Source: CALKXV01 sp965228905 (GTDB taxonomy: Bacteria; Pseudomonadota; Alphaproteobacteria; Rhodobacterales; Rhodobacteraceae). Taken from it: DNA of 64,000 nt. The first letter of the stretch is position 1. Each line of letters opens with the position of its first letter. Positions 1-7,876 of this stretch are shown in pieces. A program made the position numbers and the translations under genes. The notes under the pieces were generated by a model. It saw only the letters and a list, made by a program, of their open reading frames with translations, did not search any database and had not been told where the DNA came from. The DNA lies in contig CBDDII010000003.1 of NCBI GenBank assembly GCA_965228905.1, forward strand, positions 1 to 64,000, read 5' to 3'.

Positions 1-14
1 AAAGGCGACCGCGA

Positions 15-245
15 TTATTCCGCGATCACCTCCCAGCGTTTCGTCTTCGATTTCGGTGCGCATTCCTGGATACGGACGGTATCGCCCACCTTGAATGCGT
101 CTTTCTCGTCGTGAGCCCGGTATTTCTTGGACTTACGAACAGTCTTGTGAAGCAGAGGATGCTTAAAACGACGCTCGACCGAAACGGTGATGGTCTGAGC
201 ATTTGCGTCCGAAGTGACGACGCCTTGAAGAATACGCTTGGGCAT
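15..245 (-). CDS. rpsQ: 30S ribosomal protein S17
   Basis: Primary 16S rRNA-binding protein of the small subunit. The 76-residue product has the OB-fold S17 pattern: MPKRILQGVV at the start, then VERRFKHPLLHKTVRKSKKY and a C-terminal VGDTVRIQECAP segment. Length is typical of alphaproteobacterial S17. It lies 3 bp downstream of rpmC on the same strand, as in the canonical S10 operon, and is probably co-transcribed from the promoter before rpmC. The operon probably continues beyond the window edge. Confidence 0.97.
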   Translation of the reverse strand: MPKRILQGVVTSDANAQTITVSVERRFKHPLLHKTVRKSKKYRAHDEKDAFKVGDTVRIQECAPKSKTKRWEVIAE

Positions 246-248
246 CGC

Positions 249-455
249 TTACGCCTCCGCTGCGGCGGCCGCCGCTTTTTCGTTCAGAATGGTTTTCACG
301 CGGGCCGCATTGCGGCGCACGACGCGCATACGCGCGGTGTTTTCCAACTGGTTCGTTGCCTGCTGGAAACGGAGGTTGAAGGCCTCCTTCTTGAGATTGG
401 CAAGCTCCTCACGAAGCTGATCGGGAGTTTTCTCCCGCAGTTCCTTGGCGTCCAT
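249..455 (-). CDS. rpmC: 50S ribosomal protein L29
   Basis: Two-helix protein at the peptide exit tunnel. The 68-residue product has the L29 signature (REELANLKKEAFNLRFQQAT, then RVVRRNAARVKTIL) and ends in an alanine-rich tail that is a mild extension of the core. Start is the ATG at 455. Unlike the standard S10 operon, rplP is not immediately upstream: about 4.6 kb of unrelated genes separate them, and a promoter candidate lies at 540-568. Confidence 0.97.
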   Translation of the reverse strand: MDAKELREKTPDQLREELANLKKEAFNLRFQQATNQLENTARMRVVRRNAARVKTILNEKAAAAAAEA

Positions 456-539
456 CGCCGTCTTCCTTTCAACATCACCGGTAGGCCGCCCTTGGGGGCG
501 TCACCCTTGTCCCGGTGGAGATCTTTAGGTGAAGGCCGC

Positions 540-568
540 CATCTAAGGGGGATTCGCGCATATGGCAA
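540..568 (-). promoter_or_regulatory. Candidate sigma-70 promoter for rpmC-rpsQ
   Basis: Read on the minus strand: -35 TTGCCA (568-563), a 17-nt spacer, -10 TAGATG (545-540). It lies about 85 nt upstream of the rpmC start, just where the S10 operon has been separated from rplP. The same TTGCCA/N17 layout precedes rplB. Confidence 0.55.
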
Positions 569-738
569 GGGTTTTTTCCCGACAATCCGGCCCCGGATGG
601 CCAAGCTTCCCAGAAACCCACGCGCGCCCCATCTGTCGCAGGTCACATCCCGTCCAAGAAGACTGCCGAAGAATTGCTTGGGAAGGTCCAAGTCGCGCCG
701 CAATCCTGTGCCACACAATACATGTGATCTAGTTAAAG

Positions 739-1050
739 GTGTACCCCGTGGACAGGCTTTATGCATCGACCGAAGTTGTGGCGTGGGAAAACAACGACCT
801 TGCCATCGACTATGCGGTCCAGCGTCTGAAATCCCGTCTGAACGATGCCCCCGATTGCGTGCTGAACGATGTCTTGCGCCGCTGTGATCCCGAACGTCAC
901 GACGATCTGATCGGCTGGCTGTCCGACCGGGTTCATCCGGCACGTAAGCGTCGTGTGCCGCGCGTCTGGTCGCCCAAACGGAACCGTCCGCTCTGGATTC
1001 TCTATGCAGCCGCCGATCTTGACCGGCCACCGCATCCCCCCGCGAACTGA
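739..1050 (+). CDS. Hypothetical protein, 103 aa
   Basis: I do not recognise the family. The reading frame opens with GTG at 739; a second GTG at 748 is an equally possible start. The product is soluble, with no signal peptide or membrane segment, and ends in a basic, tryptophan- and proline-containing tail (KRRVPRVWSPKRNRPLW). Codon use is G+C-rich like the surrounding chromosome. It is transcribed opposite to rpmC, in the rpmC-rplP gap. Confidence 0.6.
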   Translation: MYPVDRLYASTEVVAWENNDLAIDYAVQRLKSRLNDAPDCVLNDVLRRCDPERHDDLIGWLSDRVHPARKRRVPRVWSPKRNRPLWILYAAADLDRPPHPPAN

Positions 1051-1132
1051 CGCCTACGCTCGCGTTTTCCCCTGCACTTCACGGCAATGGCCCCTATGGT
1101 TCGGGTCAGAAACCAAAAGGGGTACTTGATCC

Positions 1133-1678
1133 ATGTCCATTCTGAAACGCGGCCTGAAGGGCGCGCCCGTCAAACGCTTGCAGACAAAACTCGGCATCGC
1201 GGCCGATGGTGATTTCGGTCCCGGCACAGAACGTGCAGTGCGCGATTTCCAGAAAGCCAACGGTCTGGCCGTCGATGGCATCGCCGGTCCTGACACCTTT
1301 ACCGCCATGGGCCTGCATGAATTGGTTCTCCTGCGCAAAGGGTCGCGCGGTGCGGCCGTGAAAAAGCTGCAAACCGGTCTCGGCATCGGCGCCGACGGCA
1401 TCTTCGGTTCGGGCACCGAGGCCGCGGTGAAAAAGTTCCAGAGCGAAAACGGCTTGGACGCCGATGGCCTTGCTGGCCCCGAAACCCTTTCAAAACTTGA
1501 CTCTTTCGAAGAAATGACGCCTGCCGTCGCCGAGGCGGCCACCGTTCAGCCGGATGAAGAGCATTTCGAAAGCGAACCCCTTCCCGAGATCTCCGGCGGA
1601 GAGATCGTCATGGGCTCGACCATCCCCGTTCCGGAAAAGAAATCGGTCTGGGGCAAGGTGAAGGGCTGGTTCTCCTAA
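1133..1678 (+). CDS. Protein with two peptidoglycan-binding (PGBD-like) repeats
   Basis: The 181-residue product contains two PG_binding_1 modules, about residues 4-60 and 66-122. Each has the pattern KGxxGAxVKxLQTxLGI-ADGxFGxGTExAVxxFQ-xNGLxxDGxAGPxT. An acidic linker and a short basic/tryptophan tail (WGKVKGWFS) follow. There is no signal peptide, which is odd for a wall-binding module, so localisation is uncertain. No catalytic domain is present. The 3' end overlaps the convergent gene at 1675-1989 by 4 bp. Confidence 0.85.
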   Translation: MSILKRGLKGAPVKRLQTKLGIAADGDFGPGTERAVRDFQKANGLAVDGIAGPDTFTAMGLHELVLLRKGSRGAAVKKLQTGLGIGADGIFGSGTEAAVKKFQSENGLDADGLAGPETLSKLDSFEEMTPAVAEAATVQPDEEHFESEPLPEISGGEIVMGSTIPVPEKKSVWGKVKGWFS

Positions 1679-1989
1679 CCCTGTCGAAAAGCGTCGACAC
1701 CGCCCAGAACCCTGGCGGAAATCCCATCAAGTGCGGCAAGGAAACTTGCCGCGCTCGGCGCGTCCAGGCTAGCGATCATATAGAACGCGGCCGCGGCAAA
1801 GATCGCGACAACCGGCCTGAGCGCGTGGGTCACGAAGAACAGCCAGGCCGCCGCAACCCCAACAATCGCAAAGAGAATTTCGCGCCAGTAGATCGCGAAC
1901 ACATTGTTGGCGGCACCTTGCCCGTAGTGCCTAAAAGCGACGAAGGCCATGAAAAGGACGGCCAGAATCTGCAAGGTGCGAAGGGTCAT
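1675..1989 (-). CDS. Small membrane protein, 104 aa, unknown
   Basis: Three likely membrane segments are visible: about residues 5-20, 35-53 and 56-76, with phenylalanine/alanine-rich sequence. I do not recognise a family or catalytic motif. It is tail-to-tail with the PGBD-repeat gene. Being compositionally normal for this genome, it is probably a real conserved gene of unknown role. Confidence 0.6.
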   Translation of the reverse strand: MTLRTLQILAVLFMAFVAFRHYGQGAANNVFAIYWREILFAIVGVAAAWLFFVTHALRPVVAIFAAAAFYMIASLDAPSAASFLAALDGISARVLGGVDAFRQG

Positions 1990-2023
1990 GGTGCTGGCCT
2001 AGCGGCCCAACACCAACGTTCGG

Positions 2024-2623
2024 TTAATCGCCCCACTTGTAGTTGAAGCTGACACTGATCCGATCCTCTTCGGCCATGTTCATCGGAACCTCGTGCCTCA
2101 GCCAACTTTCCCACAGCAGAACGTCGCCAACCTTCGGTTTTACATAGACAAATTGCTGCAACTCCTCGGGCGCATCCTTCTTCCTTGGGGGGGCCGCCAT
2201 CATCATGGCGTGGCGCGGATCCTCAAGTTTCAGGGCACTCGCGCCTTCGGGCATGGCGACGTAGGTTGTGCCGGAAATCACCGAATGGGGGTGGATATGC
2301 GCGGTGTGGATGCCGCCTTCGGGGAGGATATTTATCCAGAGATCTTCGAGGGTTAGTGGATTGTCGTCGAGGTTGAAATGCAACTCTTCGGCGAACTTTG
2401 CGACATGGGCGTCTAGCTGTTCCTTTACCGTCGCGAAAATCGGAAAGCGCCAGGGCAGATCGGTCAGGCTGGCATAGCTGGTATATCCTGGGAAGTCGTT
2501 GATATCACACCATTCCTGCCCTGCTTCATCGTCTTCGGCAATCGACAGGCACGAGGCTTCAAGCTCATCTGCGTCAACGTCCAGACGGGCTTGGTAAAGG
2601 CGGGTCACGAAGAGTGTTTTCAT
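2024..2623 (-). CDS. Putative 2OG-Fe(II) oxygenase (TIGR02466-type)
   Basis: The 199-residue product starts MKTLFVTRLY at the ATG at 2623; an upstream in-frame extension to 2746 looks non-coding. It resembles the TIGR02466 group of Fe(II)/2-oxoglutarate-dependent dioxygenases. Visible features are the metal-binding histidine region IHTAHIHPHSVISGTTYV, a C-terminal LRHEVP histidine and the 2OG-binding arginine in RISVSFNYKW. The substrate is unknown. It lies in the insertion between rpmC and rplP, divergent from the gene at 2827. Confidence 0.8.
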   Translation of the reverse strand: MKTLFVTRLYQARLDVDADELEASCLSIAEDDEAGQEWCDINDFPGYTSYASLTDLPWRFPIFATVKEQLDAHVAKFAEELHFNLDDNPLTLEDLWINILPEGGIHTAHIHPHSVISGTTYVAMPEGASALKLEDPRHAMMMAAPPRKKDAPEELQQFVYVKPKVGDVLLWESWLRHEVPMNMAEEDRISVSFNYKWGD

Positions 2624-2826
2624 TATGGTTTCATCCACTTTCGGCGCATGTACGTTCGGGGGTTCCCGATGTCGTGGCGTTTTGTACAGGGTTTGGAACC
2701 GGGGAAAACCGTTTTGTACGCCCTGACCGTACGGTCGAGAACGCATTGTTTCAAAAGCCGTTAAGAAAATTCCCCGAATTTGTGCTAAAATCTAAACCGT
2801 TGAGTAACTTGTTTTTGGGTAGCGTC

Positions 2827-3570
2827 ATGATTTCTGAAGGGTATTTCCGGCTGATTCACGCCGGACAATGGGTTGCAATGGGGCTGATCGGCGGGGCCGC
2901 CGTTTCAGGAACACTCACCTGCATCTTCGCTTTCGCCGGGGTTCTGCCCTGGCTTCACATGAATGTGACGTTCGGCGGGGCCGAGGTTGCCTGGTTCGGC
3001 CAGGCGGTGCAGATCGGCGTGACAGTGTTTCTGTTGCTGCTGACGACCTATTTGCCGACGGCGGGGCGCGTTCTGGCGCTGGAAACCAGCCATCGGCAAT
3101 TCGCCATCGGGATGGAGGATGTCACCCGCGCCTATCGCGCCGCCCATGCCGCCGACCGGTCAGGGGCGTTCAGGCTGCAACGCGAATTCGACGCGGTCCG
3201 CGAAAGGTTCCAGCATTTGCAGGCCGATCCCGATCTGGCCGAGATCGACGCCGAGCTTCTGACCATCGCCGCCCAGATGAGCGAGCAATCCCGCGACCTG
3301 GCCGAAGCGTTTTCCGAAGACCGGGTGGCGCGGGTGACGGAAGCGTTGAAGCAGCGAAAGGCCGATGCCGAGAAACTGCAAATGCGTATCCAGTCCGCCT
3401 TTGCCGACAGCCGCGAATTGCGTCGCCTGATCGACGACGTCGACATGGAGGAAAGCGCGGCGGCCGCCCAGATCGAACGTCTGCGCGAGGTTCTGGCGGA
3501 GTTGGGCGTGTCCGACCCCAAGGGCGGCAAGCGCAAGGTCACCCATCTGAAGACAGTGAAACCGGCCTGA
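2827..3570 (+). CDS. Membrane-anchored coiled-coil protein (often labelled DNA repair protein in Rhodobacteraceae)
   Basis: Start chosen at ATG 2827 (MISEGYFRL); the frame is open further upstream but that part looks non-coding. There are two N-terminal membrane helices (about residues 14-36 and 52-72) with the family-like segment GVLPWLHMNVTFGG between them. A long charged helical region of about 170 residues follows, with coiled-coil character (RLQREFDAVRERFQHLQ, EALKQRKADAEKLQ). I recall related roseobacter proteins carrying the name DNA repair protein, but nothing in the sequence supports that function. Confidence 0.75.
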   Translation: MISEGYFRLIHAGQWVAMGLIGGAAVSGTLTCIFAFAGVLPWLHMNVTFGGAEVAWFGQAVQIGVTVFLLLLTTYLPTAGRVLALETSHRQFAIGMEDVTRAYRAAHAADRSGAFRLQREFDAVRERFQHLQADPDLAEIDAELLTIAAQMSEQSRDLAEAFSEDRVARVTEALKQRKADAEKLQMRIQSAFADSRELRRLIDDVDMEESAAAAQIERLREVLAELGVSDPKGGKRKVTHLKTVKPA

Positions 3571-3578
3571 AGGGGCGT

Positions 3579-3604
3579 GGTGGGCAGGATTTGCCCACCC
3601 TACC
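3579..3604. repeat. GGTGGG...CCCTAC hairpin element, single copy
   Basis: GGTGGGCA (3579-3586) pairs with TGCCCACC around a short loop and is followed by CTACC. It is a single-hairpin member of the family that appears as inverted dimers at 11753-11802, 13015-13067 and 24915-24969. It lies just after the stop of the 2827-3570 gene, where it could act in 3'-end formation. Confidence 0.6.
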
Positions 3605-3676
3605 TTCGTAACAGCAGTCAAAATTTCGACAAATTGCTTGGCCAAAACGCTTTCCAAACAGAAATGGAGAGCAGAC

Positions 3677-4081
3677 ATGGCAATGCGCGGAGCAGGTGGA
3701 ACAGAAGGTGGAGCGATGCAGTTCCTTTTGGCCGTCGCGATGCTGTGCGGTGGCGGATACCTTTTGCTGAGCCGCATCATCGTGATCCCCAATTGGGGGT
3801 TCGGCGCGCCGGTGTTCACCTACCACGGATGGACGATGACCACGGGCATGATCTTCATCCCCTTCCTGATCGGCGTCTGCTTCATGTTCTACAACGCGCG
3901 GAACTGGATCGGCTGGCTTCTGACGCTTGGCTCGATCGTCGCGCTGGTCTTCGGTGTTTTGGCGAACCTCAACGTCCACCTGACGCTGATGAGCGCCTTT
4001 GACCTTGTCACCATCCTCGTTCTGACCCTGGGCGGATTGGGCTTGTTGCTGCGGTCGTTGAAAAACGCTCGAACGGGGTGA
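3677..4081 (+). CDS. Hypothetical membrane protein, 134 aa
   Basis: Start chosen at ATG 3677, preceded by GGAGAG at a normal distance; an in-frame ATG at 3638 lacks such a site. After a short glycine-rich N-terminus there are about four hydrophobic segments: QFLLAVAMLCGGGYLLL, IFIPFLIGVCFMF, WIGWLLTLGSIVALVFGVL and LVTILVLTLGGLGLLL. Family unknown to me, but base composition matches the chromosome and the protein is a credible small integral membrane protein. Confidence 0.65.
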   Translation: MAMRGAGGTEGGAMQFLLAVAMLCGGGYLLLSRIIVIPNWGFGAPVFTYHGWTMTTGMIFIPFLIGVCFMFYNARNWIGWLLTLGSIVALVFGVLANLNVHLTLMSAFDLVTILVLTLGGLGLLLRSLKNARTG

Positions 4082-4092
4082 GGCCCGTCTTG

Positions 4093-4260
4093 GAAACCGT
4101 CCAGTGGACGGTTTCAGGGCCGAACGCGCGGAGCGCCGGGGGGCGGTTGGACTTGGTGGAAAGGGCGGCCAGTGCGGGCAGCGCCTCCAGTGCCAAGTGC
4201 GGACCGCCAGCAGGCCTGGAGTTTATCCAGCCGTGCCAGGCCAAAGGCCGCACTGACACC
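4093..4260. repeat. Palindrome-bearing repeat region flanking the 4341-5019 cassette
   Basis: A perfect inverted repeat (11-bp arms, one-base centre; core CCGTCCAGTGGACGG) occupies 4093-4115 and is followed by GCGCGGAGCGCCGGG. The same two components, in opposite arrangement, occur at 36872-36917 next to the other A+T-rich cassette. Further right is the block CAGCCGTGCCAGGCC, resembling the 17-bp repeat at 8782. No gene is evident in 4082-4340. Confidence 0.65.
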
Positions 4261-4340
4261 AAAGACAAAATTTCTCCGGTGGAAATCTAGTAAATCGAGC
4301 ATGCCGTAACCATATTGTAGATTACATGGAGGGCGGTAGA

Positions 4341-4727
4341 ATGAAAAAAAACCAAGGCACTGGGAAAAAGAATCGAAATTTCCCGCCTGGTATGCAGAAC
4401 TCAATTGGACTGACGACGCCAGATTTCATCAAGATCTCTGGAAAAAAAGTTTTGGACGCAGCACGTAAGTCGAATGGCGTTCGCATTCGCTTCATCAAGC
4501 AAGGCGGAAGCAAGGTTACTTGGCATCGGACAAAAAAGTCTAAGGCCGAGCTCGATGCCCAAGCCACTGCCGACAATGAAGCTCGAAATTTTTTCAACGA
4601 CCAATCGGTACGCTTAACAGGGCTGATCAGTTCGGCAAGAGGTTCTCTTAAAGCAACTGAAGAAATGCTGCGAAAGGCTGAGGAGAGACTTCAGTCTGAA
4701 TCCGAGGAGAGCGATAAAGATGGCTGA
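4341..4727 (+). CDS. Hypothetical basic protein, 128 aa, A+T-rich
   Basis: Start chosen at ATG 4341, preceded by GGAGGGCGG at good spacing; the in-frame ATG at 4326 overlaps that ribosome-binding site. The lysine-rich N-terminal half (MKKNQGTGKKNRN, ISGKKVLDAARKSNG, TWHRTKKSKAELDAQATADN) is followed by a charged helical C-terminus with likely coiled coil (ATEEMLRKAEERLQSESEES). I recognise no family. Codons are much A+T-richer than the neighbouring genes, suggesting transfer. It overlaps the next gene by 8 bp. Confidence 0.65.
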   Translation: MKKNQGTGKKNRNFPPGMQNSIGLTTPDFIKISGKKVLDAARKSNGVRIRFIKQGGSKVTWHRTKKSKAELDAQATADNEARNFFNDQSVRLTGLISSARGSLKATEEMLRKAEERLQSESEESDKDG

Positions 4728-5019
4728 CCCTCGTAAGCAGAAAAAAAGTGAAGGTGTTGAGACCTTCGTCGATGTTGCGGAAGTTTTTGCTGAAGAGGCG
4801 AGTGGCGCAGGTGCAGTGCGGCGAGCTTGGAGCAAATTCAAGGGTTGGGCAGCTAAAGACTTCATCAAAAAACTGGATGAGTTAGAAGTTGTACTTCAAA
4901 AGCAACTCGAAGTGAATGCTGCACTGGCTAGGACACAAAACGAGTTATTTTCTCGCCTCAATCGCAAAGACGAAGAAATTGCCATGCTTAAGGCAAAACT
5001 AGAAAGAACCGACCGCTAG
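4720..5019 (+). CDS. Hypothetical coiled-coil protein, 99 aa, A+T-rich
   Basis: It overlaps the preceding gene by 8 bp with a GAGGAG-type ribosome-binding site, so the two are probably translated together. The N-terminal part is amphipathic (VETFVDVAEVFAEEASG), followed by a tryptophan-containing basic stretch. Residues about 50-99 form a strong heptad-like helix (KKLDELEVVLQKQLEVNAAL, then RKDEEIAMLKAKLERTDR). No catalytic motif is visible and the function is unknown. The gene ends inside the left arm of a terminator-like hairpin. Confidence 0.65.
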   Translation: MADPRKQKKSEGVETFVDVAEVFAEEASGAGAVRRAWSKFKGWAAKDFIKKLDELEVVLQKQLEVNAALARTQNELFSRLNRKDEEIAMLKAKLERTDR

Positions 5020-5031
5020 GTAAGCGGTCGG
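5009..5031 (-). terminator. Terminator after rplP (possibly bidirectional)
   Basis: A perfect 9-bp stem CCGACCGCT / AGCGGTCGG with a 5-nt loop. On the minus strand it is followed by TTCTTTCT, a good intrinsic terminator shape for the rplP transcript. On the plus strand it overlaps the stop codon of the 4720-5019 gene and is followed by CTCTATTTG, so it may serve both directions. Confidence 0.7.
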
Positions 5032-5042
5032 CTCTATTTGAT

Positions 5043-5456
5043 TCACCAGTCTTCTCTCATCACCGTCCGGGTCTTGACCGGCAGCTTCATCGCGGCAAGG
5101 CGCAGAGCCTCGCGAGCGACGCTGTCGGCAACCCCGTCGATCTCGAACATGATGCGACCGGGTTTGACCTTGGCCGCCCAACGGTCGACCGAGCCTTTAC
5201 CCTTACCCATCCGAACTTCGATCGGCTTGGCCGAAATCGGGGTGTCCGGGAAGATGCGGATCCAGACGCGACCCTGACGCTTCATGTGACGCGTCATGGC
5301 ACGACGAGCCGCCTCGATCTGGCGCGCGGTGACGCGCTCAGGCTCGGTGGCTTTCAGACCGTAGGTGCCAAAGTTCAGGTCAGAACCGCCCTTGGCTTCG
5401 CCCTTGATCCGGCCCTTGTGCATCTTGCGGAATTTTGTGCGCTTTGGTTGCAGCAT
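5043..5456 (-). CDS. rplP: 50S ribosomal protein L16
   Basis: 137 residues, full length. It begins MLQPKRTKFRKMHKGRIKG and has the conserved L16 blocks GLKATEPERVTARQIEAARR, RIFPDTPISAKPIEVRMGKG and FEIDGV. It binds 23S rRNA near the A site and the peptidyl-transferase centre. It follows rpsC by 2 bp and is the last gene of this piece of the S10 operon: a terminator-like hairpin follows and rpmC is 4.6 kb away. Confidence 0.98.
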   Translation of the reverse strand: MLQPKRTKFRKMHKGRIKGEAKGGSDLNFGTYGLKATEPERVTARQIEAARRAMTRHMKRQGRVWIRIFPDTPISAKPIEVRMGKGKGSVDRWAAKVKPGRIMFEIDGVADSVAREALRLAAMKLPVKTRTVMREDW

Positions 5457-5458
5457 CC

Positions 5459-6172
5459 TTAGTTCCTCCGTCCGCCACCGGCGCCACGGGGCGCGGGGCC
5501 GTCCTGAAGCTCCTGCTGGCGACGATCACGTGCCTGAGGGTCATGCTCCATGATCTCGCCTTTGAAGATCCAGACCTTGATGCCGATGATGCCGTAAGGC
5601 GTCTTGGCTTCGGCCAGGGCATAGTCGATGTCGGCACGCAGAGTATGAAGCGGCACGCGACCTTCGCGATACCATTCCGTCCGCGCGATTTCCGCGCCGC
5701 CCAGACGACCGGCGACGTTCACACGGATGCCAAGGGCACCCATGCGCATGGCGTTCTGCACGCCGCGCTTCATGGCACGGCGGAAGGACACACGACGCTC
5801 AAGCTGCTGCGCGATGCTTTCGGCCACCAAGGCGGCGTCCAGCTCGGGCTTCCTCACTTCGACGATGTTCAGGTGCAATTCGCTGTCGGTCATCGCGGCC
5901 AGCTTCTTGCGGAGCGTTTCGATGTCCGCGCCTTTCTTGCCGATGATGACGCCGGGACGGGCGGTGTGAACCGTGACGCGGCACTTCTTGTGCGGACGTT
6001 CGATGATCACACGGCTGACGCCGGCCTGTTTGCACTCTTCCTCGATGAACTCGCGGATTGCGATGTCTTCCAGCAGAAGATCACCGTATTCCTTGGTGTT
6101 CGCGTACCAGCGGCTGTCCCAGGTGCGGTTGACCTGAAGACGCATGCCGACGGGGTTTACCTTGTGACCCAT
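5459..6172 (-). CDS. rpsC: 30S ribosomal protein S3
   Basis: 237 residues with the N-terminal MGHKVNPVGMRLQVNRTWDS, a KH domain with GKKGADIETLRKKL, and the C-terminal S3 domain (RAMKRGVQNAMRMGALGIRV, GGAEIARTEWYREGRVPLHT). The C-terminus ends in a basic, arginine/glycine-rich tail. Start and rplV stop overlap by one base, as expected for tight translational coupling. Confidence 0.98.
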   Translation of the reverse strand: MGHKVNPVGMRLQVNRTWDSRWYANTKEYGDLLLEDIAIREFIEEECKQAGVSRVIIERPHKKCRVTVHTARPGVIIGKKGADIETLRKKLAAMTDSELHLNIVEVRKPELDAALVAESIAQQLERRVSFRRAMKRGVQNAMRMGALGIRVNVAGRLGGAEIARTEWYREGRVPLHTLRADIDYALAEAKTPYGIIGIKVWIFKGEIMEHDPQARDRRQQELQDGPAPRGAGGGRRN

Positions 6173-6552
6173 TACGCTTGCTCCTCGACTTGGCGGACCT
6201 TGATCGTCAGCTCGGAAAACGGCTTGCGCAGAGCGCCAAAGCGGCCACGCGCACGCGGGCGACCGCGCTTCATGACGAGGTTCTTGCCGACATAGGCTTC
6301 TGCCACGATCAGCTCGTCCACATCCAGATTATGGTTGTTCTCGGCGTTCGCGATGGCCGACTGAAGACATTTCTTCACGTCACCGGCGATGCGGCGCTTG
6401 GAAAAGGTCAGATCGCTGAGCGCTTTCTCGACCTTCTTGCCGCGGATCATGGCCGCAACCAGGTTCAATTTCTGAGGCGAGGTGCGCAGCATGCGCGTTT
6501 TTGCCATCGCCTCGTTGTCCGCCACGCGGCGGGGATTTTTATCCTTGCCCAT
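6172..6552 (-). CDS. rplV: 50S ribosomal protein L22
   Basis: 126 residues. The L22 core starts near AKTRMLRTSPQKLNLVAAMI and includes NAENNHNLDVDELIV and GRPRARGRFGALRKPFSE, the loop that reaches the exit tunnel. A 15-residue N-terminal extension (MGKDKNPRRVADNEA) precedes the core, as is common in alphaproteobacteria. It lies 3 bp after rpsS and overlaps rpsC. Confidence 0.97.
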   Translation of the reverse strand: MGKDKNPRRVADNEAMAKTRMLRTSPQKLNLVAAMIRGKKVEKALSDLTFSKRRIAGDVKKCLQSAIANAENNHNLDVDELIVAEAYVGKNLVMKRGRPRARGRFGALRKPFSELTIKVRQVEEQA

Positions 6553-6555
6553 GGC

Positions 6556-6834
6556 TTACTTCCTTTTGGCTTTCTTGTCGGCGGCGTGACCGTAATAGGT
6601 ACGGGTTGGTGCGTATTCGCCGAACTTCTGGCCGATCATGTCCTCGGACACGTTGACCGGAATGTGCTTTTGCCCGTTGTAGACGCCAAAGGTCAGGCCA
6701 ACGAACTGCGGCAGGATGGTGGAACGACGCGACCAGATTTTGATCACTTCGTTTTTGCCACCTTCGCGCGACTTCTCGGCCTTCTTCAGGACGTAGGAAT
6801 CGACAAAGGGGCCTTTCCAAACAGAACGGCTCAT
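6556..6834 (-). CDS. rpsS: 30S ribosomal protein S19
   Basis: 92 residues, full length, MSRSVWKGPFVDSYVLKKAE, then IKIWSRRSTILPQFVGLTFG, YNGQKHIPV and MIGQKFGEYAPTRTYYGH. All are standard S19 blocks (head of the 30S, contacts S13). It sits 3 bp downstream of rplB. Confidence 0.98.
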   Translation of the reverse strand: MSRSVWKGPFVDSYVLKKAEKSREGGKNEVIKIWSRRSTILPQFVGLTFGVYNGQKHIPVNVSEDMIGQKFGEYAPTRTYYGHAADKKAKRK

Positions 6835-6837
6835 GAA

Positions 6838-7677
6838 TTACCGCCTTTTCTTCTTGGCGTGACGCGAACGCAGGATCAGCTTCGACGACGCCTTGTTCTT
6901 GTTGCGGGTGCGCGCACCCTTGGTCGGCTTGCCCCAGGGCGAAACCGGGTGACGACCACCCGAGGTCCGGCCCTCACCACCACCATGGGGGTGATCGACG
7001 GGGTTCATGACCACACCACGCACCGAAGGCCGGATGCCCTTGTGGCGGTTGCGGCCCGCTTTACCGAGGTTCTGGTTCGAGTTGTCGGGGTTCGACACCG
7101 CGCCAACCGTCGCCATGCATTCCTGGCGGACGAGGCGAAGTTCACCCGAGCTGAGACGAATCTGGGCGTAGCCACCATCGCGACCCACGAACTGGGCATA
7201 GGTACCGGCGGCACGCGCGATCTGACCACCCTTGCCGGGCTTCATCTCGATGTTGTGGACGATCGTGCCGATCGGCATCCCGGTAAAGGGCATCGCGTTG
7301 CCGGGCTTGACGTCGACCTTGTCACCGGCGACGACCTTGTCACCAATTGCCAGACGCTGCGGGGCCAGGATATAGGCCTGCTCGCCATCGGTGTATTGGA
7401 TCAGCGCGATGAACGCGGTCCGGTTGGGGTCATATTCAATCCGTGCGACGACCGCTTCTTCGGTCTTCGTGCGTTTGAAATCCACGATCCGGTAGAGGCG
7501 TTTTGCACCACCACCACGACGACGCATCGTGATCCGTCCGGTATTGTTCCGGCCCGCCTTCTTGGTCAAACCCTCGGTAAGGGCTTTGACCGGACGGCCT
7601 TTCCAAAGCTCCGAACGGTCGATCAGCACCAGCCCGCGCTGGCCCGGCGTCGTCGGCTTGTACGACTTGAGTGCCAT
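6838..7677 (-). CDS. rplB: 50S ribosomal protein L2
   Basis: 279 residues. The RNA-binding and SH3-like domains are complete (MALKSYKPTTPGQRGLVLID, GRITMRRRGGGAKRLYRIVD, GQIARAAGTYAQFVGRDGGY) and the C-terminal GVVMNPVDHPHGGGEGRTSG carries the conserved histidine important for peptidyl transfer. It is the first gene of a separate transcription unit: rplW lies 1.9 kb upstream beyond two unrelated plus-strand genes, and a promoter candidate is at 7788-7816. Confidence 0.98.
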   Translation of the reverse strand: MALKSYKPTTPGQRGLVLIDRSELWKGRPVKALTEGLTKKAGRNNTGRITMRRRGGGAKRLYRIVDFKRTKTEEAVVARIEYDPNRTAFIALIQYTDGEQAYILAPQRLAIGDKVVAGDKVDVKPGNAMPFTGMPIGTIVHNIEMKPGKGGQIARAAGTYAQFVGRDGGYAQIRLSSGELRLVRQECMATVGAVSNPDNSNQNLGKAGRNRHKGIRPSVRGVVMNPVDHPHGGGEGRTSGGRHPVSPWGKPTKGARTRNKNKASSKLILRSRHAKKKRR

Positions 7678-7787
7678 GCTTTCTGTCTTCCGTTTGCTTT
7701 GCGGGGGTAGTCCCCTGCTATGTTTGTTCGGGCACGATGGCCCAAAAGTACACCACCCCGGACGAATCCGGGGCGGAGCGATGGGGT

Positions 7788-7816
7788 CGTTTAGCAGGGG
7801 GGTGGGGGTGTGGCAA
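7788..7816 (-). promoter_or_regulatory. Candidate sigma-70 promoter for rplB-rpsS-rplV-rpsC-rplP
   Basis: On the minus strand: -35 TTGCCA (7816-7811), a pyrimidine-rich 17-nt spacer, -10 TAAACG (7793-7788). It predicts a leader of about 100 nt before rplB, which also contains a GTCCGGGG/CCCCGGAC-type hairpin. Confidence 0.6.
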
Positions 7817-7876
7817 GGGGCAAGAAGATATGTTTGAATTTAGGAATCCTGTGGATTGTGAGGCTGACTGAAGGCC

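Noticed and set aside
296..1030. Minus-strand 244-codon frame covering the rpmC promoter region and the 739-1050 gene
   Set aside because: Arginine-rich translation without any domain; it overlaps rpmC in another frame and contains the promoter region.
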